62,475 nt of DNA from JBQTIQ01 sp052387955 (lineage in GTDB: Bacteria > Actinomycetota > Acidimicrobiia > Acidimicrobiales > JACDCH01), in assembly GCA_052387955.1 (NCBI GenBank), contig JBQTIQ010000034.1:1-62475 (forward strand), in the 5' to 3' direction. Numbering within the stretch: position 1 is the stretch's first letter; every line of letters starts with the position of its first letter. The notes beneath the pieces were generated by a model. The model was not told the origin of the DNA and made no database searches. It was given only the letters and a program-made list of their open reading frames with translations. Below are positions 41,520-49,936 of this stretch, piece by piece. The translations under genes were made by a program, and so were the position numbers.

Positions 41520-42380
41520 TTGCGCGTGGACATCGTGTTCCCCGCACACGACGAAGAAGGCCGCATCGAACGCACATTGGCGGCCTACACCTCATCCCTC
41601 ACCGATCCCGCCACCCGGTTCGTGGTGGCCATGGACGGCTGTACCGACCGGACCGCCGACGTGGTGGATGCGCTCGCCGCCGCCGACCCCCGGGTCGAGC
41701 GGCTCGAGTTCCCCAAGCTGGGCAAGGGCGGCGTGCTGATGGAGGCCTTCCGGCACTGCGACGCCGGCCTGGTGGCCTTCGTCGACGCCGACGGCGCCAC
41801 ACCTCCCGCCGAGATGAACCGCCTCCTCGACGCCTGTGACGGCGACGGGGCCGACGTGGCCATCGCCACGCGGCGCCACCCGGCCTCGGTGACGCCCTGC
41901 CGGCGCGCCCGGCGCCGAAAGGTGGCGAGCGCCGGGTTCGCCTTCGGCATCCGTCGCCTCTTCCGCCTCGACCACAGCGACACCCAGTGCGGCGCCAAGG
42001 TCATCCGTGCTGAGACCCTGCACCGAGTCCTCCCGCTCCTGTCGTCGCGGGACTTCCTGTTCGACGTCGACCTCCTGGTCACCGCCCGTGACCTCGGGTG
42101 CGACGTCGTGGAAGTACCGACCATCTGGCTCGACCAACGGGGCTCACGCGTCAACGCCGCCGCCGACGCCCGCCGCATGTTGAAGTCCGCCCTACGGCTG
42201 TGGTTCCACCGGAGGGTGCTGCCGGCCGCCCCGGCTCAGGCACCCGGCGCCGGCCCGGTCCCCGCCGCGCCGGCCCGAGTGGTCGAGCTGCGTGACCGGG
42301 CCGGGGCGCCACTGGAGGCGCCCTCCGGCGAGCCCACCCCGGTCGCCGCGAGCGACGAGGTGGCCCATGTCGGCGCCTGA
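41520..42380 (+). CDS. Glycosyltransferase family 2 (dolichol-phosphate mannosyltransferase-like)
   Basis: The TTG at 41520 is chosen because GGAGG lies 9 bases upstream and the GT-A fold starts immediately (LRVDIVFPAHDEEGRIERTL). This gives 286 residues. Further marks are VVAMDGCTDRTADVVDAL, LGKGGVLMEAF, VAFVDADGATPPAEM (DxD), HSDTQCGAKVIRAETLHRVL and a late LLVTARDLGCDVVEVPTIWL. It should transfer a sugar to a lipid carrier at the cytoplasmic face of the membrane, although no membrane helix is visible. The Ala/Pro-rich tail is probably disordered. It overlaps the next gene by 14 bases. Confidence 0.88.
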   Translation: MRVDIVFPAHDEEGRIERTLAAYTSSLTDPATRFVVAMDGCTDRTADVVDALAAADPRVERLEFPKLGKGGVLMEAFRHCDAGLVAFVDADGATPPAEMNRLLDACDGDGADVAIATRRHPASVTPCRRARRRKVASAGFAFGIRRLFRLDHSDTQCGAKVIRAETLHRVLPLLSSRDFLFDVDLLVTARDLGCDVVEVPTIWLDQRGSRVNAAADARRMLKSALRLWFHRRVLPAAPAQAPGAGPVPAAPARVVELRDRAGAPLEAPSGEPTPVAASDEVAHVGA

Positions 42381-43815
42381 CCTCGTGCTCGTCGCGCCCT
42401 ACCCGCCCCCGGGCACCCGCCACGCCGGCATGTCGGGCGTGGCTTCCTACACGGCCAACCTGGCCCACGCCCTCGACCAGCGGGGCGCGGCGGTGGCCGT
42501 GCTGGCGCCCGAAGACCCCGACAGCCCCTCCGCCCACCACGACGGCAGCATCCGTGTCGAGCGCCCCTTCCGACGGGGCCCGGGCGCGCTGATGGCGGCC
42601 GCCCACGCCGCAGCCGATCTCGGCGCTCCGGTGGTGCACGTCCAGCACGAACTGTTCCTCTACGGCGGGCCCGCCTCGGTGCCCGGGCTGCTGGCCGGAC
42701 TGGGTGCCCTCCGCCGCTACGGCCCGGGACCGGTCGTCACCATGCACCAGGTCGTGGCCGCCGACGACGTCGACCGCCACTACACCCGCATGCACCGCGT
42801 CGGCGTCCCTGCCCCCGTCGCCCGTCACGGCCTGCGCGCCGTGCAGAGCGCCGTGGGCCACATGGCCCGTCCCTGCATCGTCCACGAGGAAGCCTTCGCC
42901 GACGCCGTACCCGGCGCCGTTGTCGTGCCCCACGGCATCGAACGTCGCCCCACGCCCGAGCGAGGCCCGTCGCGGGCCGCCCTCGGCGTCGGCCCCCACG
43001 AGTTCGTGGTCCTGTGCTTCGGGTTCGTCGCCCCCTACAAGGGATTGGAACTGGCCCTGGCCGCCGGCGCCGCCGCCGGTGCGCCGGTGCGGGTCGTGGT
43101 GGCCGGCGGCGAGCACCCCCGGTTGGCCGGCCGCGACCCCTACGCCAGCGACCTCGAAGCGGCTCATCCCGAGGCCCGCTTCACCGGCTGGGTCGGCGAA
43201 GCCGATGTCGACCGCTGGTTCGGCGCCGCCGACGTGGCCCTGTTCCCGTACCCGGCCCCCCACGCCAGCAGCGGCACCCTGGCGCTGGCCCTGGCCCACC
43301 GGGCCCCGGTACTGCTGTCCCCGGCGTTGGTCCGCTGCACCGCCGCCCCGCCCGCCCTGACCGCGCCGGCCTCGGCCGACCGGCTGGCCCGACGGCTCCA
43401 CCAACTGGCGGCGGACCCCGCGGCCCGGGAGCGGCTGCGCCGGGCCGGCGAGGTCCTGGCCCGGGGCCGGGACTGGCCGGCCGTCGCCGACGCCCACCTG
43501 GCCATTTACGAGAGCGTCGTGGCTGACGCCCACAGCCGGCGACAGGCCGGCGTCCCCTGGGCGCGAGCGCTGACGCGTCTCGTGGCCGCCGGCCTGCCGC
43601 CTTCCACCGGTGAAGGGCGCGGGAAGGAGCGAGGGCCGGGCCGTGCTCGGCCCGGCCTCGCTGGACGCCAGGACGTGGCCGCGGCCGAGGACCTCCTGCG
43701 GATCCTCGAGGCCAGCCCGGCGGCCACCGGGCCCGACGGCGGACAACGGCCCGAGCGCACGCTCGACCACACCGCCGCGGCTGGCGCCGGCCGGGCGGCG
43801 GACGGAGCGCGATGA
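42367..43815 (+). CDS. Glycosyltransferase family 1 (GT-B fold)
   Basis: This 482-residue protein starts at ATG 42367 inside the preceding gene. GT-B hallmarks are VLVAPYPPPGTRHAGMSGVA, VVHVQHELFLYGG, VTMHQVVAADDVD, VVVPHGIERRPTP, FGFVAPYKGLELALAAGAAA, GWVGEADVDRWFGAADVALF and SSGTLALALAHRAPVL (nucleotide-sugar donor loop). The C-terminal segment after about residue 390 is Gly/Arg/Pro-rich and contains a hairpin insert at 43631-43659. It probably adds a sugar to the growing lipid-linked glycan. It overlaps the pyruvyltransferase gene by 4 bases. Confidence 0.85.
   Translation: MSAPDLVLVAPYPPPGTRHAGMSGVASYTANLAHALDQRGAAVAVLAPEDPDSPSAHHDGSIRVERPFRRGPGALMAAAHAAADLGAPVVHVQHELFLYGGPASVPGLLAGLGALRRYGPGPVVTMHQVVAADDVDRHYTRMHRVGVPAPVARHGLRAVQSAVGHMARPCIVHEEAFADAVPGAVVVPHGIERRPTPERGPSRAALGVGPHEFVVLCFGFVAPYKGLELALAAGAAAGAPVRVVVAGGEHPRLAGRDPYASDLEAAHPEARFTGWVGEADVDRWFGAADVALFPYPAPHASSGTLALALAHRAPVLLSPALVRCTAAPPALTAPASADRLARRLHQLAADPAARERLRRAGEVLARGRDWPAVADAHLAIYESVVADAHSRRQAGVPWARALTRLVAAGLPPSTGEGRGKERGPGRARPGLAGRQDVAAAEDLLRILEASPAATGPDGGQRPERTLDHTAAAGAGRAADGAR
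43631..43659 (+). repeat. Palindrome in frame inside the GT1 gene
   Basis: GAGG-GCCGGGCC at 43631-43642 pairs with GGCCCGGC-CTC at 43649-43659 across a 6-base loop, a stem of about 11 bp. It encodes a low-complexity RGPGRARPGLAG segment near the end of the glycosyltransferase. Confidence 0.65.
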
Positions 43816-45023
43816 GCGCGTCCCCGAGCGCGCCCACCGCCCTCATCGCCGGCGCCTTCGGACAGGGCAACCCCGGCGACGAGGCGTTGCTGCGCGCCGT
43901 CCAGCCCGTCGTCGCCGCCGCTGGCTTCGAGGCGGTCGTGACATCGAGCTCCCCGGCCAGGACAACGGAGTCCTTCGGCTGCGGGGCCGTCACGCCGTCC
44001 GGGCCGGCGGCGGCAAGGGCGCTGCGGAGCGCCGAGGCGGTCGTGGTCGGGGGTGGCACCCTGTTCAAGGAGCTCCATCCCGCCAGTCGACGCCGGCCCG
44101 GCTCGCTGCTGCGCCGCACCGGCGCGCTGGCCCTTGCCGCCGCCGCCACCGGCACGCCCCTGGTCCTGGTCGGGGTGGGCGCAGCCCCCGTCGAGCACCG
44201 GTCGAACCGGGTCCTGGCCCGGGGCATCGCCCGGTCGGCCGACCTCATGGTCTTGCGCGACGAGGAGTCGGCGTCCGAGCTGCTCTCGATGGGGGTCCCC
44301 GGGCCGGTGCGGGTCGGGGCCGACCCCGCCTGGACGACGTTGGCCGACCACCCCTCCGGCCCCACCGCCGGCGGACCGGTGCTCGTCGCGCTCAGCCACC
44401 TGGCCGGCGACGGCAAGCTCGCCGCCTGGCTCGCCGACGGCCTCGGGCCCCTCGCCGCCGCCGGCGTCCCCATCGCCCTGTGGCCCTGGCAGGCCCCCCT
44501 GGACCGGTGGCTCGCCCGCGCCGTCGCCCGCCGTCTCGGCCCGGGCGCCGACGTACTCGGCGAACCTGGCGACCTCGAGGCGGCCCGGGCCGGTGCCGCC
44601 GGCGCCTCGGCCGTGCTCGCCCTTCGCTTCCACGCCGCCGTCGCCGCCGGTGCCGCCGGCGTCCCCTTCGTGGCCGTCGCCGCCGAGCCGAAGCTGGCCG
44701 GCATAGCCCGGCGCCTGGACATGCCGGCGGTGGCCCCCTCGGCTCCGGCGAGCGAGCTGACCGCGGCCCTCGAGCACGTGCTGGCCGGATCGGCGGTGCC
44801 CAGGCCAGCGGTCGAGCGCGAGCGGTGCCGGGCCGAGGACACCCTGAGGCTCCTACGCCTCGTCCTCACCGGCGGCACCCATTGGGACGACGCCGGCCCC
44901 AGCACCGTCGAGCTGGTCTCGGCCCAGGCGGCGGCGCCGGGCGCTTCGCCACCAATTGCGTCGGTGGACGGCCACCGTCACCGTTTCCTGGAGACCACGG
45001 CCGGCGCCGGGTACGCCTCGTGA
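43812..45023 (+). CDS. Polysaccharide pyruvyl transferase family protein
   Basis: This 403-residue protein shows the CsaB/PssK-like pattern: LIAGAFGQGNPGDEALLRAV at the N-terminus, AVVVGGGTLFKELH, LVLVGVGAAPVEH, and ALRFHAAVAAGAAGVPFVAV (the conserved His-containing loop), with GADPAWT in between. Such enzymes transfer pyruvate ketals from phosphoenolpyruvate onto surface-glycan sugars. Presence here implies an acidic pyruvylated repeat unit. The C-terminal 60 residues are Ala/Pro-rich. Both ends overlap neighbours by 4 bases. Confidence 0.82.
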   Translation: MSASPSAPTALIAGAFGQGNPGDEALLRAVQPVVAAAGFEAVVTSSSPARTTESFGCGAVTPSGPAAARALRSAEAVVVGGGTLFKELHPASRRRPGSLLRRTGALALAAAATGTPLVLVGVGAAPVEHRSNRVLARGIARSADLMVLRDEESASELLSMGVPGPVRVGADPAWTTLADHPSGPTAGGPVLVALSHLAGDGKLAAWLADGLGPLAAAGVPIALWPWQAPLDRWLARAVARRLGPGADVLGEPGDLEAARAGAAGASAVLALRFHAAVAAGAAGVPFVAVAAEPKLAGIARRLDMPAVAPSAPASELTAALEHVLAGSAVPRPAVERERCRAEDTLRLLRLVLTGGTHWDDAGPSTVELVSAQAAAPGASPPIASVDGHRHRFLETTAGAGYAS

Positions 45024-48000
45024 CGGTGCCGGGCACCGACCGTGCCGCCGCCTTCGGCGTGGGGGCGCTCCTCGGAGGCCGGAGCCGGCATCGGGCCGGC
45101 CGCCCGGCCCGCGCCCGGTCACCGCTGGGCGCGGCCCTGCGCGACCACGCCGGCCCGCTCGGCGCCCCGTTGGCCGCCGGTCTCGGCAACGTCGCCTTCA
45201 TCGTCGGCGCCGCCCGGCTGCTGGAGCCGGAAGACTTCGCCGCCCTGGCCGCCTTCGTGGCCGCCTACACCCTGCTGAACCTGCCCGGCGCCGGTCTCGC
45301 CGCCGCCGGCGCCATCGCCCCTGGCCGGCTCCCGGTCCTGGGCCGCAAGCTCGCTCGGTGGGGCGCTCTGGCCGGGATCGCCATCGCCGCCGGCGCCGGC
45401 CCGCTGGCCGGCGCCGTCCGCATGCCGGTGGCCATGGTAGTCGCCCTCGGCGTCGCCGCCCCCGCCGCCATGGTGCTGGGCCTGGCCCGCGGTGCGGGCT
45501 ACGGCGAGCACCGCCACCGCGACGTCGCTCGCAGCCTCCTCGTCGAACCAGCCGTCCGGCTCGCCGTCGGCCTCCCCGTGCTGGGCGCGGCAGGGGCAGT
45601 CGGCGCCGCCGCGGTGGTGGTGGCGGCCGGCTACCTCTCCCTCCTGGCCGCGCTGCCCATGTCGGTGATCCCCGGCCTCGCCGGCCGCGCTGGGCCGCGC
45701 CGGCGCTGGCCCTCCGGCGCTGGTAGCGGTCAACAGGCCGCTTCAGGGATGATGTCGGCGTCCCCCGGCGACGCCGGCCACGGTTGGACGAGCCTGCGCC
45801 TGCGCTGGCGCTCCGGGGGCCGCGCCGGCGGCCTCCGGGCTGGTGAGGACGTGACGGACGGGCCGGGCCAGCGCGACGAGCGCGACGGGCCCGGGCAGTG
45901 GTTGGGGCCGCCCGAGGCTGCCCCCGTCGCCGCGGCGGCGGCGCCGCATGCCCGTCACGCCAAGTACGCCGGCCTCGTCTTCGCCGCCTTTGCCGTGCTT
46001 CAGCAGCAGGACCTCCTCTTCGCCAACCGTCAGCTCGACCCCGCCGCCGCCGGTTCGTTCGCGATCGTGTCGACGGTGGGTGGCGTCGTCGCCTTCGCGG
46101 CCATGACCCTGCCCCTGGTGGTGCTGCCCTCCGGCGGTGCCCACCGTCGCCATCGGGTCAACGTGGCCCTGGCCTTGGCCGCCGTCGGCGCCGTCACCGC
46201 TCTCGTCATCGGAGCCGTGGCCGGGCCCGGCCTGGTCGGCCTCGTCCGGGGCGAGGCCGACCCGCTGGCGGCCCGTCTCGTCGCCCCCTACCTCGCCGGC
46301 ATGGGACTGCTGGCCGTCGCCCGGGTCCTGGCCGCCGAACGTTGCGCCGCCGGCCGGGCGCGTCCCACCGCCGTTGCCGTCGGCGCCGTGGCCGTCGGCC
46401 ATGCCGTCGCCCTCGCCCTCCTCGGTCGCGGCGCCGCCCGGGTGACCGCCGTGACCCTGGCGGCGATGATGCTGCTGACGGTCGTGGTCGGCCTACCCCG
46501 GCTGGCCCGGGTGCCGACCCTCCGACGGGCCCTCGACGCCCTGCGCCACGACCGTTCGGTGCAACGAAGTGCGCTGATCCTGGCCGGGCTGACCATCGCC
46601 GGCCTCGGCCTGCGCCTGATCGTCGTGCGCGGCCTGTGGGTCGACGAAGCCATCAGCGTGCACCAGGCCCATCTCCCGCTCGCGGTCATGCTCGACAACC
46701 TCCGGCAGACCGACGTCCACCCGCCGCTGCACCACCTGATCCTGTGGGCCACCGTGCGGGCCTTCGGCGACGGCGAGCTCGTCGTCCGGCTGCCCTCGAT
46801 CATCGCCGGCGCCCTCACCGTCCCGGCCGTCTTCGGCCTGGCCAAGGAGCTCTTCGACCGTCGCACCGCCATGCTGGCCGCGACCCTGGCGGTGCCGGCG
46901 CCGTTCATGGTCTGGTACTCCCAGGAAGCCCGCATGTACAGCCTGTTCATGTTGGTGGCGGTCTTGTCGGCCTGGGCCCAGGTGGCGGCCCTGCGCCGGG
47001 GGACGTGGTCGGCGTGGCTGCTGTCCGGTATCTGCGCCGCGGCGCTGGTTGCCACCCAGTGGTTCGGCCTGGTGCCCCTCGCGGTGCAGCAGGTGGCGTG
47101 CCTGGTGGCGCTGGCCCGGGCCCGCCCGCACAGAGCTCGAGGACGAGCGAAGGGAGCGCTTCAGGCCGACGGCGCGAGCGCCAGCTCGCCCGGTGGCGAC
47201 GGGGGCGGCGCGCAGCCCCAGGGATACACCGGCCTGAAGCGGCTTGCGGCGCGGTGGGCGGCATCGCTGGCCGTCATGGTCGTCCTGCTCGCCCCGCTGG
47301 TGCCGTTCCTGCTCGACCAGCTGGCCGCCTACCAGGCCCGAGGCGCCGGCCTCCAGCTCCCGTCGACCGCCGGCACGGCGGCGTCGGACACCGGCCAGGA
47401 CCCGCTGTCGGTCTACGCCGCCCTGGCCAACATCATCTGGGCCACCGTCGGCTACCACAGCGACCAGGCCATGGCCCAGATCGCGGCGCTGTGGCCGCTG
47501 CTGTTGCTGGGCGCCCTGGGCGTGCTCGGGCGCAAGTGGTCGCCGTCCACCAAGCTGTGCGTGGCCCTGGCCGTCGTCCCACTGACCTTCCTCTACGTGC
47601 TCGGCTTCTTCAAACGAGACCTCTTCGAGCTGCGCTATGCCGCCGGGATCGCCCCGCTGGTGGTGATCCTGGTGGCCCGCTCGGCGACGGCAGTCGCTCG
47701 TAGCCGGGTGGCGCTGGGGACGGTGGCGGCGTTGCTCGTCGCGCTGTCCTTCGTCGGCCTGGCCGACCAGCAGACCAACGGCGCCAACCCCCGTCTCTAC
47801 GACTTCGAGGGCGCGCTGGCCCGGGCCGAGGCCGGTGGCGGCCCCGACGCGGTGCTGGCCTACGCCCCGGCCTACCTCGGCGACGTCATCGACTACTACG
47901 CCCCCGACATGCGCGCCGCGCCCCTCGACGAGTTCGTGCCCGACGCCGGCACCGGGCCGGTCTACGTGCTGGTGACCGACCGATTGGTCAACGACAAGGT

Positions 48001-48106
48001 CGGCGCCGGCCGGGTCGGCTTCGAGCTGTCCGAGCTCGAGAAGGCCCGTCCCCGGGTGGAACGCATTGAACGGCCCAACGTCACCCTCTGGGAGCTGACG
48101 CCGTGA
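45020..48106 (+). CDS. Fusion of a polysaccharide flippase-like domain and a GT39/ArnT-like membrane glycosyltransferase
   Basis: The GTG at 45020 gives 1028 residues. Residues 1 to about 500 form a 10-12-helix MOP/Wzx flippase-like unit (GAPLAAGLGNVAFIVGAARL, AFAVLQQQDLLFANRQLDPA, FAIVSTVGGVVAFAAMTLPL). From about residue 510 a GT-C glycosyltransferase follows: GLWVDEAISVHQAHLPLAVM with the catalytic-type Asp-Glu, DVHPPLHHLILWATVRAFG and WYSQEARMYSLFMLVAVL. Two low-complexity inserts, at about residues 248-267 and 704-735, match dispersed genomic repeats. Such a fusion would couple flipping of the lipid-linked glycan to sugar transfer on the outer face. The flippase identity is less certain than the GT-C one. 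Confidence 0.78.
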   Translation: MTVPGTDRAAAFGVGALLGGRSRHRAGRPARARSPLGAALRDHAGPLGAPLAAGLGNVAFIVGAARLLEPEDFAALAAFVAAYTLLNLPGAGLAAAGAIAPGRLPVLGRKLARWGALAGIAIAAGAGPLAGAVRMPVAMVVALGVAAPAAMVLGLARGAGYGEHRHRDVARSLLVEPAVRLAVGLPVLGAAGAVGAAAVVVAAGYLSLLAALPMSVIPGLAGRAGPRRRWPSGAGSGQQAASGMMSASPGDAGHGWTSLRLRWRSGGRAGGLRAGEDVTDGPGQRDERDGPGQWLGPPEAAPVAAAAAPHARHAKYAGLVFAAFAVLQQQDLLFANRQLDPAAAGSFAIVSTVGGVVAFAAMTLPLVVLPSGGAHRRHRVNVALALAAVGAVTALVIGAVAGPGLVGLVRGEADPLAARLVAPYLAGMGLLAVARVLAAERCAAGRARPTAVAVGAVAVGHAVALALLGRGAARVTAVTLAAMMLLTVVVGLPRLARVPTLRRALDALRHDRSVQRSALILAGLTIAGLGLRLIVVRGLWVDEAISVHQAHLPLAVMLDNLRQTDVHPPLHHLILWATVRAFGDGELVVRLPSIIAGALTVPAVFGLAKELFDRRTAMLAATLAVPAPFMVWYSQEARMYSLFMLVAVLSAWAQVAALRRGTWSAWLLSGICAAALVATQWFGLVPLAVQQVACLVALARARPHRARGRAKGALQADGASASSPGGDGGGAQPQGYTGLKRLAARWAASLAVMVVLLAPLVPFLLDQLAAYQARGAGLQLPSTAGTAASDTGQDPLSVYAALANIIWATVGYHSDQAMAQIAALWPLLLLGALGVLGRKWSPSTKLCVALAVVPLTFLYVLGFFKRDLFELRYAAGIAPLVVILVARSATAVARSRVALGTVAALLVALSFVGLADQQTNGANPRLYDFEGALARAEAGGGPDAVLAYAPAYLGDVIDYYAPDMRAAPLDEFVPDAGTGPVYVLVTDRLVNDKVGAGRVGFELSELEKARPRVERIERPNVTLWELTP
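45761..45820 (-). repeat. Dispersed repeat, type 1-like copy in frame inside the flippase-GT gene
   Basis: TCCCCCGGCGACGCCGGCCA followed by CTGCGCCTGCGCTGGCGCTC aligns with the reverse-oriented type 1 units at 48103-48362. It encodes SPGDAGHGWTSLRLRWRSGG, closely resembling the translation of those units (FPGHAGRAGPRLRWRSGA). It lies in a linker between membrane helices. Confidence 0.65.
47140..47222 (+). repeat. Dispersed repeat, type 2 copy in frame inside the flippase-GT gene
   Basis: CGAGGACGAGCGAAGGGAGC through GCGCGAGCGCCAGCTCGCCC and GGCGCGCAGCCCCA aligns with the intergenic copies at 6756-6840 and 37265-37360. It encodes a hydrophilic stretch (ADGASASSPGGDGGGAQPQG) between two membrane helices of the glycosyltransferase. 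Confidence 0.75.
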
Positions 48107-48362
48107 CGTTGCTGGCTGCGTTCCCCGGCCACGCAGGCCGCGCCGGGCCGCGCCTGCGCTGGCGCTCCGGCGCTCGTGTGGGTGGCGAGGAGCGAGTGAC
48201 GTCGTTGCTGGCTGCGTTCCCCGGCCACGCAGGCCGCGTTGGGCCGCGCCTGCGCTGGCGCTCCGGCGCTCGTGTGGGTGGCGAGGAGCGAGTGACGTCG
48301 TCGCTGGCTGCGTTCCCCGGCCGCGCAGGCCGCGCTGGGCTGCGCCCGCGCCAGCGCTCGCA
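48103..48362 (-). repeat. Tandem array of type 1 repeats (three units)
   Basis: Units start at 48103, 48196 and 48292 (spacing 93 and 96 bases). Each runs GTGACG, GCTGGCTGCGTTCCCCGGCC, a CGCAGGCCGCG block, CTGCGCTGGCGCTCCGGCGC and GGTGGCGAGGAGCGA. The first two units are nearly identical; the third is diverged and truncated. They fill the gap between the flippase-GT and cellulose-synthase-like genes. Read on the minus strand they match the single copies elsewhere. Confidence 0.9.
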
Positions 48363-48406
48363 TCGGTGGTGCTTCCCCCTCACCTCTCACGAAGGCCTGG
48401 TGACCG

Positions 48407-49936
48407 ATGAGTGCTGACTGCCGGCTGGCGCCGCCGCAGTGGGACGCGTCGCCGCTGGCGCCGCGGCTGCGGCGGCGGCTGACCGTGGTCGGCGTGGTCG
48501 CCGGCCTGGCCACCGCCCTGTACCTGCAATGGCTGCTGGTGCCGTCTCGGATCGGCAACCCCGCCCTGTACGGCGTGCTGGTGGTGGCGGAGCTGTTCAA
48601 CGTGGCCCAGGCGGTGGGCTTCTGGTGGACGTGCCGAGGCCGGCGTCGGCGCACCCATCGCCCGCTCGAGGAGCTCGCTGGCCCGGTGGCGGTGGACGTC
48701 TTCATCCCCGTGTACGGCGAGCCGGTCGACGTGGTCGGGCCGACCCTCGAGGCCGCCACCCGCATGCGGGGCGCCGACGTGCGCGTCGCCCTGCTCGACG
48801 ACGGCGGGTCGCCCGAGATGGAGGCCCTGGCCCGCCGCCACGGTGCCCGCTACCTGCGCCGCTCGGTCCATCAGGGCGCCAAGGCGGGCAACATCAACCA
48901 CGCCCTGGGCCGCACCGATGCCCCCTTCGTAGCCGTCTTCGACTGCGACCACGTCCCCAGCCCGGCGTTCCTCGAACGCACGCTCGGCCATTTCGCCGAC
49001 CGGCGGGTGGCGCTGGTCCAGACCCCGCAGTACTACGCCAACGCCGGCGAGCACCCCGTCGCCAGCGCCGCCTGGGCGCAGCAGTCGCTGTTCTTCGGGC
49101 CCATCGCCCGGGGCAAGGACGCCCGGGGCGCCATGTTCTGCTGCGGCACCAACATGGTGCTGCGCCGTCGTGCCCTGGAAGAGGTCGGCGGGTTCCCCGA
49201 GGGGTCGCTCACCGAGGACTTCGAGCTGTCGCTGCGGCTGCACGAGAAGGTGTGGGCCAGCGTCTACGTCCCCGAGGTCCTGGCGTCGGGTTTGGGTCCC
49301 GAGGACATGGCCTCCTACGTGAGCCAGCAGCACCGCTGGGCCCGGGGCTGCCTCGGCGCCCTCCCTGCCATCTTCCGGGCCCGTCTGCCGTTGCGGCTCA
49401 AGGTGCAGTACCTGCTCTCGGCGTCGTACTTCCTCACCGGCTGGACCGTGCTCGTCTACATGGCCCTGCCGGCGGTGCGCATCCTGACCGATGCCCAGCC
49501 CCTGGCCGACGCCTCCGCCGACCAGTTCCTGGTCCACTTCGCGCCGTACTTCGGCCTGGCCCTGCTGGCGGTGGCCACCGCCAGCGCCGGGGCCTACACG
49601 TTCGCCGCCTTCTCGCTGGCCTCGGCCACCGCCTGGGTGCACATCCACGCGTCGCTGCGCTGCCTGCGGCGTGCCCCGGGGCGCTTCGTCGTCACCCCCA
49701 AGCACGGCGCCGACGGCCCCCAACCGAGGGCGGTGATGCCGGCGCTGGTCGCCATGGCCGCGCTGGTGGCCGTGGCGATGGTCGGGCTGGCCCGGGGCAC
49801 CAGCCCGGCCACGCTCAACAACGTGGCCTTCGCCGGCCTCCACGTCGTGGTGCTGGCCAACGGCGTACGGCCCGCCCTGCGCCGGCTGGGACGAGCTGCC
49901 GGCGCCGATGCCGGCGCCGGTGCCCGAGCGGCGTGA
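48407..49936 (+). CDS. Cellulose synthase-like glycosyltransferase family 2 (processive)
   Basis: This 509-residue membrane enzyme begins with two helices (VVGVVAGLATALYLQWLLVP, LYGVLVVAELFNVAQAVGFW). The GT-A domain contains VAVDVFIPVYGEPVDVVGPT, VALLDDGGSPEMEALA, KAGNINHALG, FVAVFDCDHVPSPAF (DxD), VQTPQYYANAGEHP, FCCGTNMVLRRRALEEVGGF, SLTEDFELSLRLHEK (TED) and QQHRWARGCLGALP (QxxRW). Three to five C-terminal helices follow. This is the full set for a BcsA-like beta-glucan synthase, but no PilZ domain is seen. It is coupled to a GH8 gene by a 4-base overlap. The product may be cellulose or a related beta-glucan. Confidence 0.9.
   Translation: MSADCRLAPPQWDASPLAPRLRRRLTVVGVVAGLATALYLQWLLVPSRIGNPALYGVLVVAELFNVAQAVGFWWTCRGRRRRTHRPLEELAGPVAVDVFIPVYGEPVDVVGPTLEAATRMRGADVRVALLDDGGSPEMEALARRHGARYLRRSVHQGAKAGNINHALGRTDAPFVAVFDCDHVPSPAFLERTLGHFADRRVALVQTPQYYANAGEHPVASAAWAQQSLFFGPIARGKDARGAMFCCGTNMVLRRRALEEVGGFPEGSLTEDFELSLRLHEKVWASVYVPEVLASGLGPEDMASYVSQQHRWARGCLGALPAIFRARLPLRLKVQYLLSASYFLTGWTVLVYMALPAVRILTDAQPLADASADQFLVHFAPYFGLALLAVATASAGAYTFAAFSLASATAWVHIHASLRCLRRAPGRFVVTPKHGADGPQPRAVMPALVAMAALVAVAMVGLARGTSPATLNNVAFAGLHVVVLANGVRPALRRLGRAAGADAGAGARAA

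Noticed and set aside
48103..48417. A 104-residue frame across the tandem type 1 repeats, starting in a GTGA overlap with the upstream stop
   Set aside because: The translation is only the repeat (LLAAFPGHAG..RLRWRSGARV), the same DNA occurs in intergenic gaps in other frames and orientations, and the frame overlaps the well-supported next gene.
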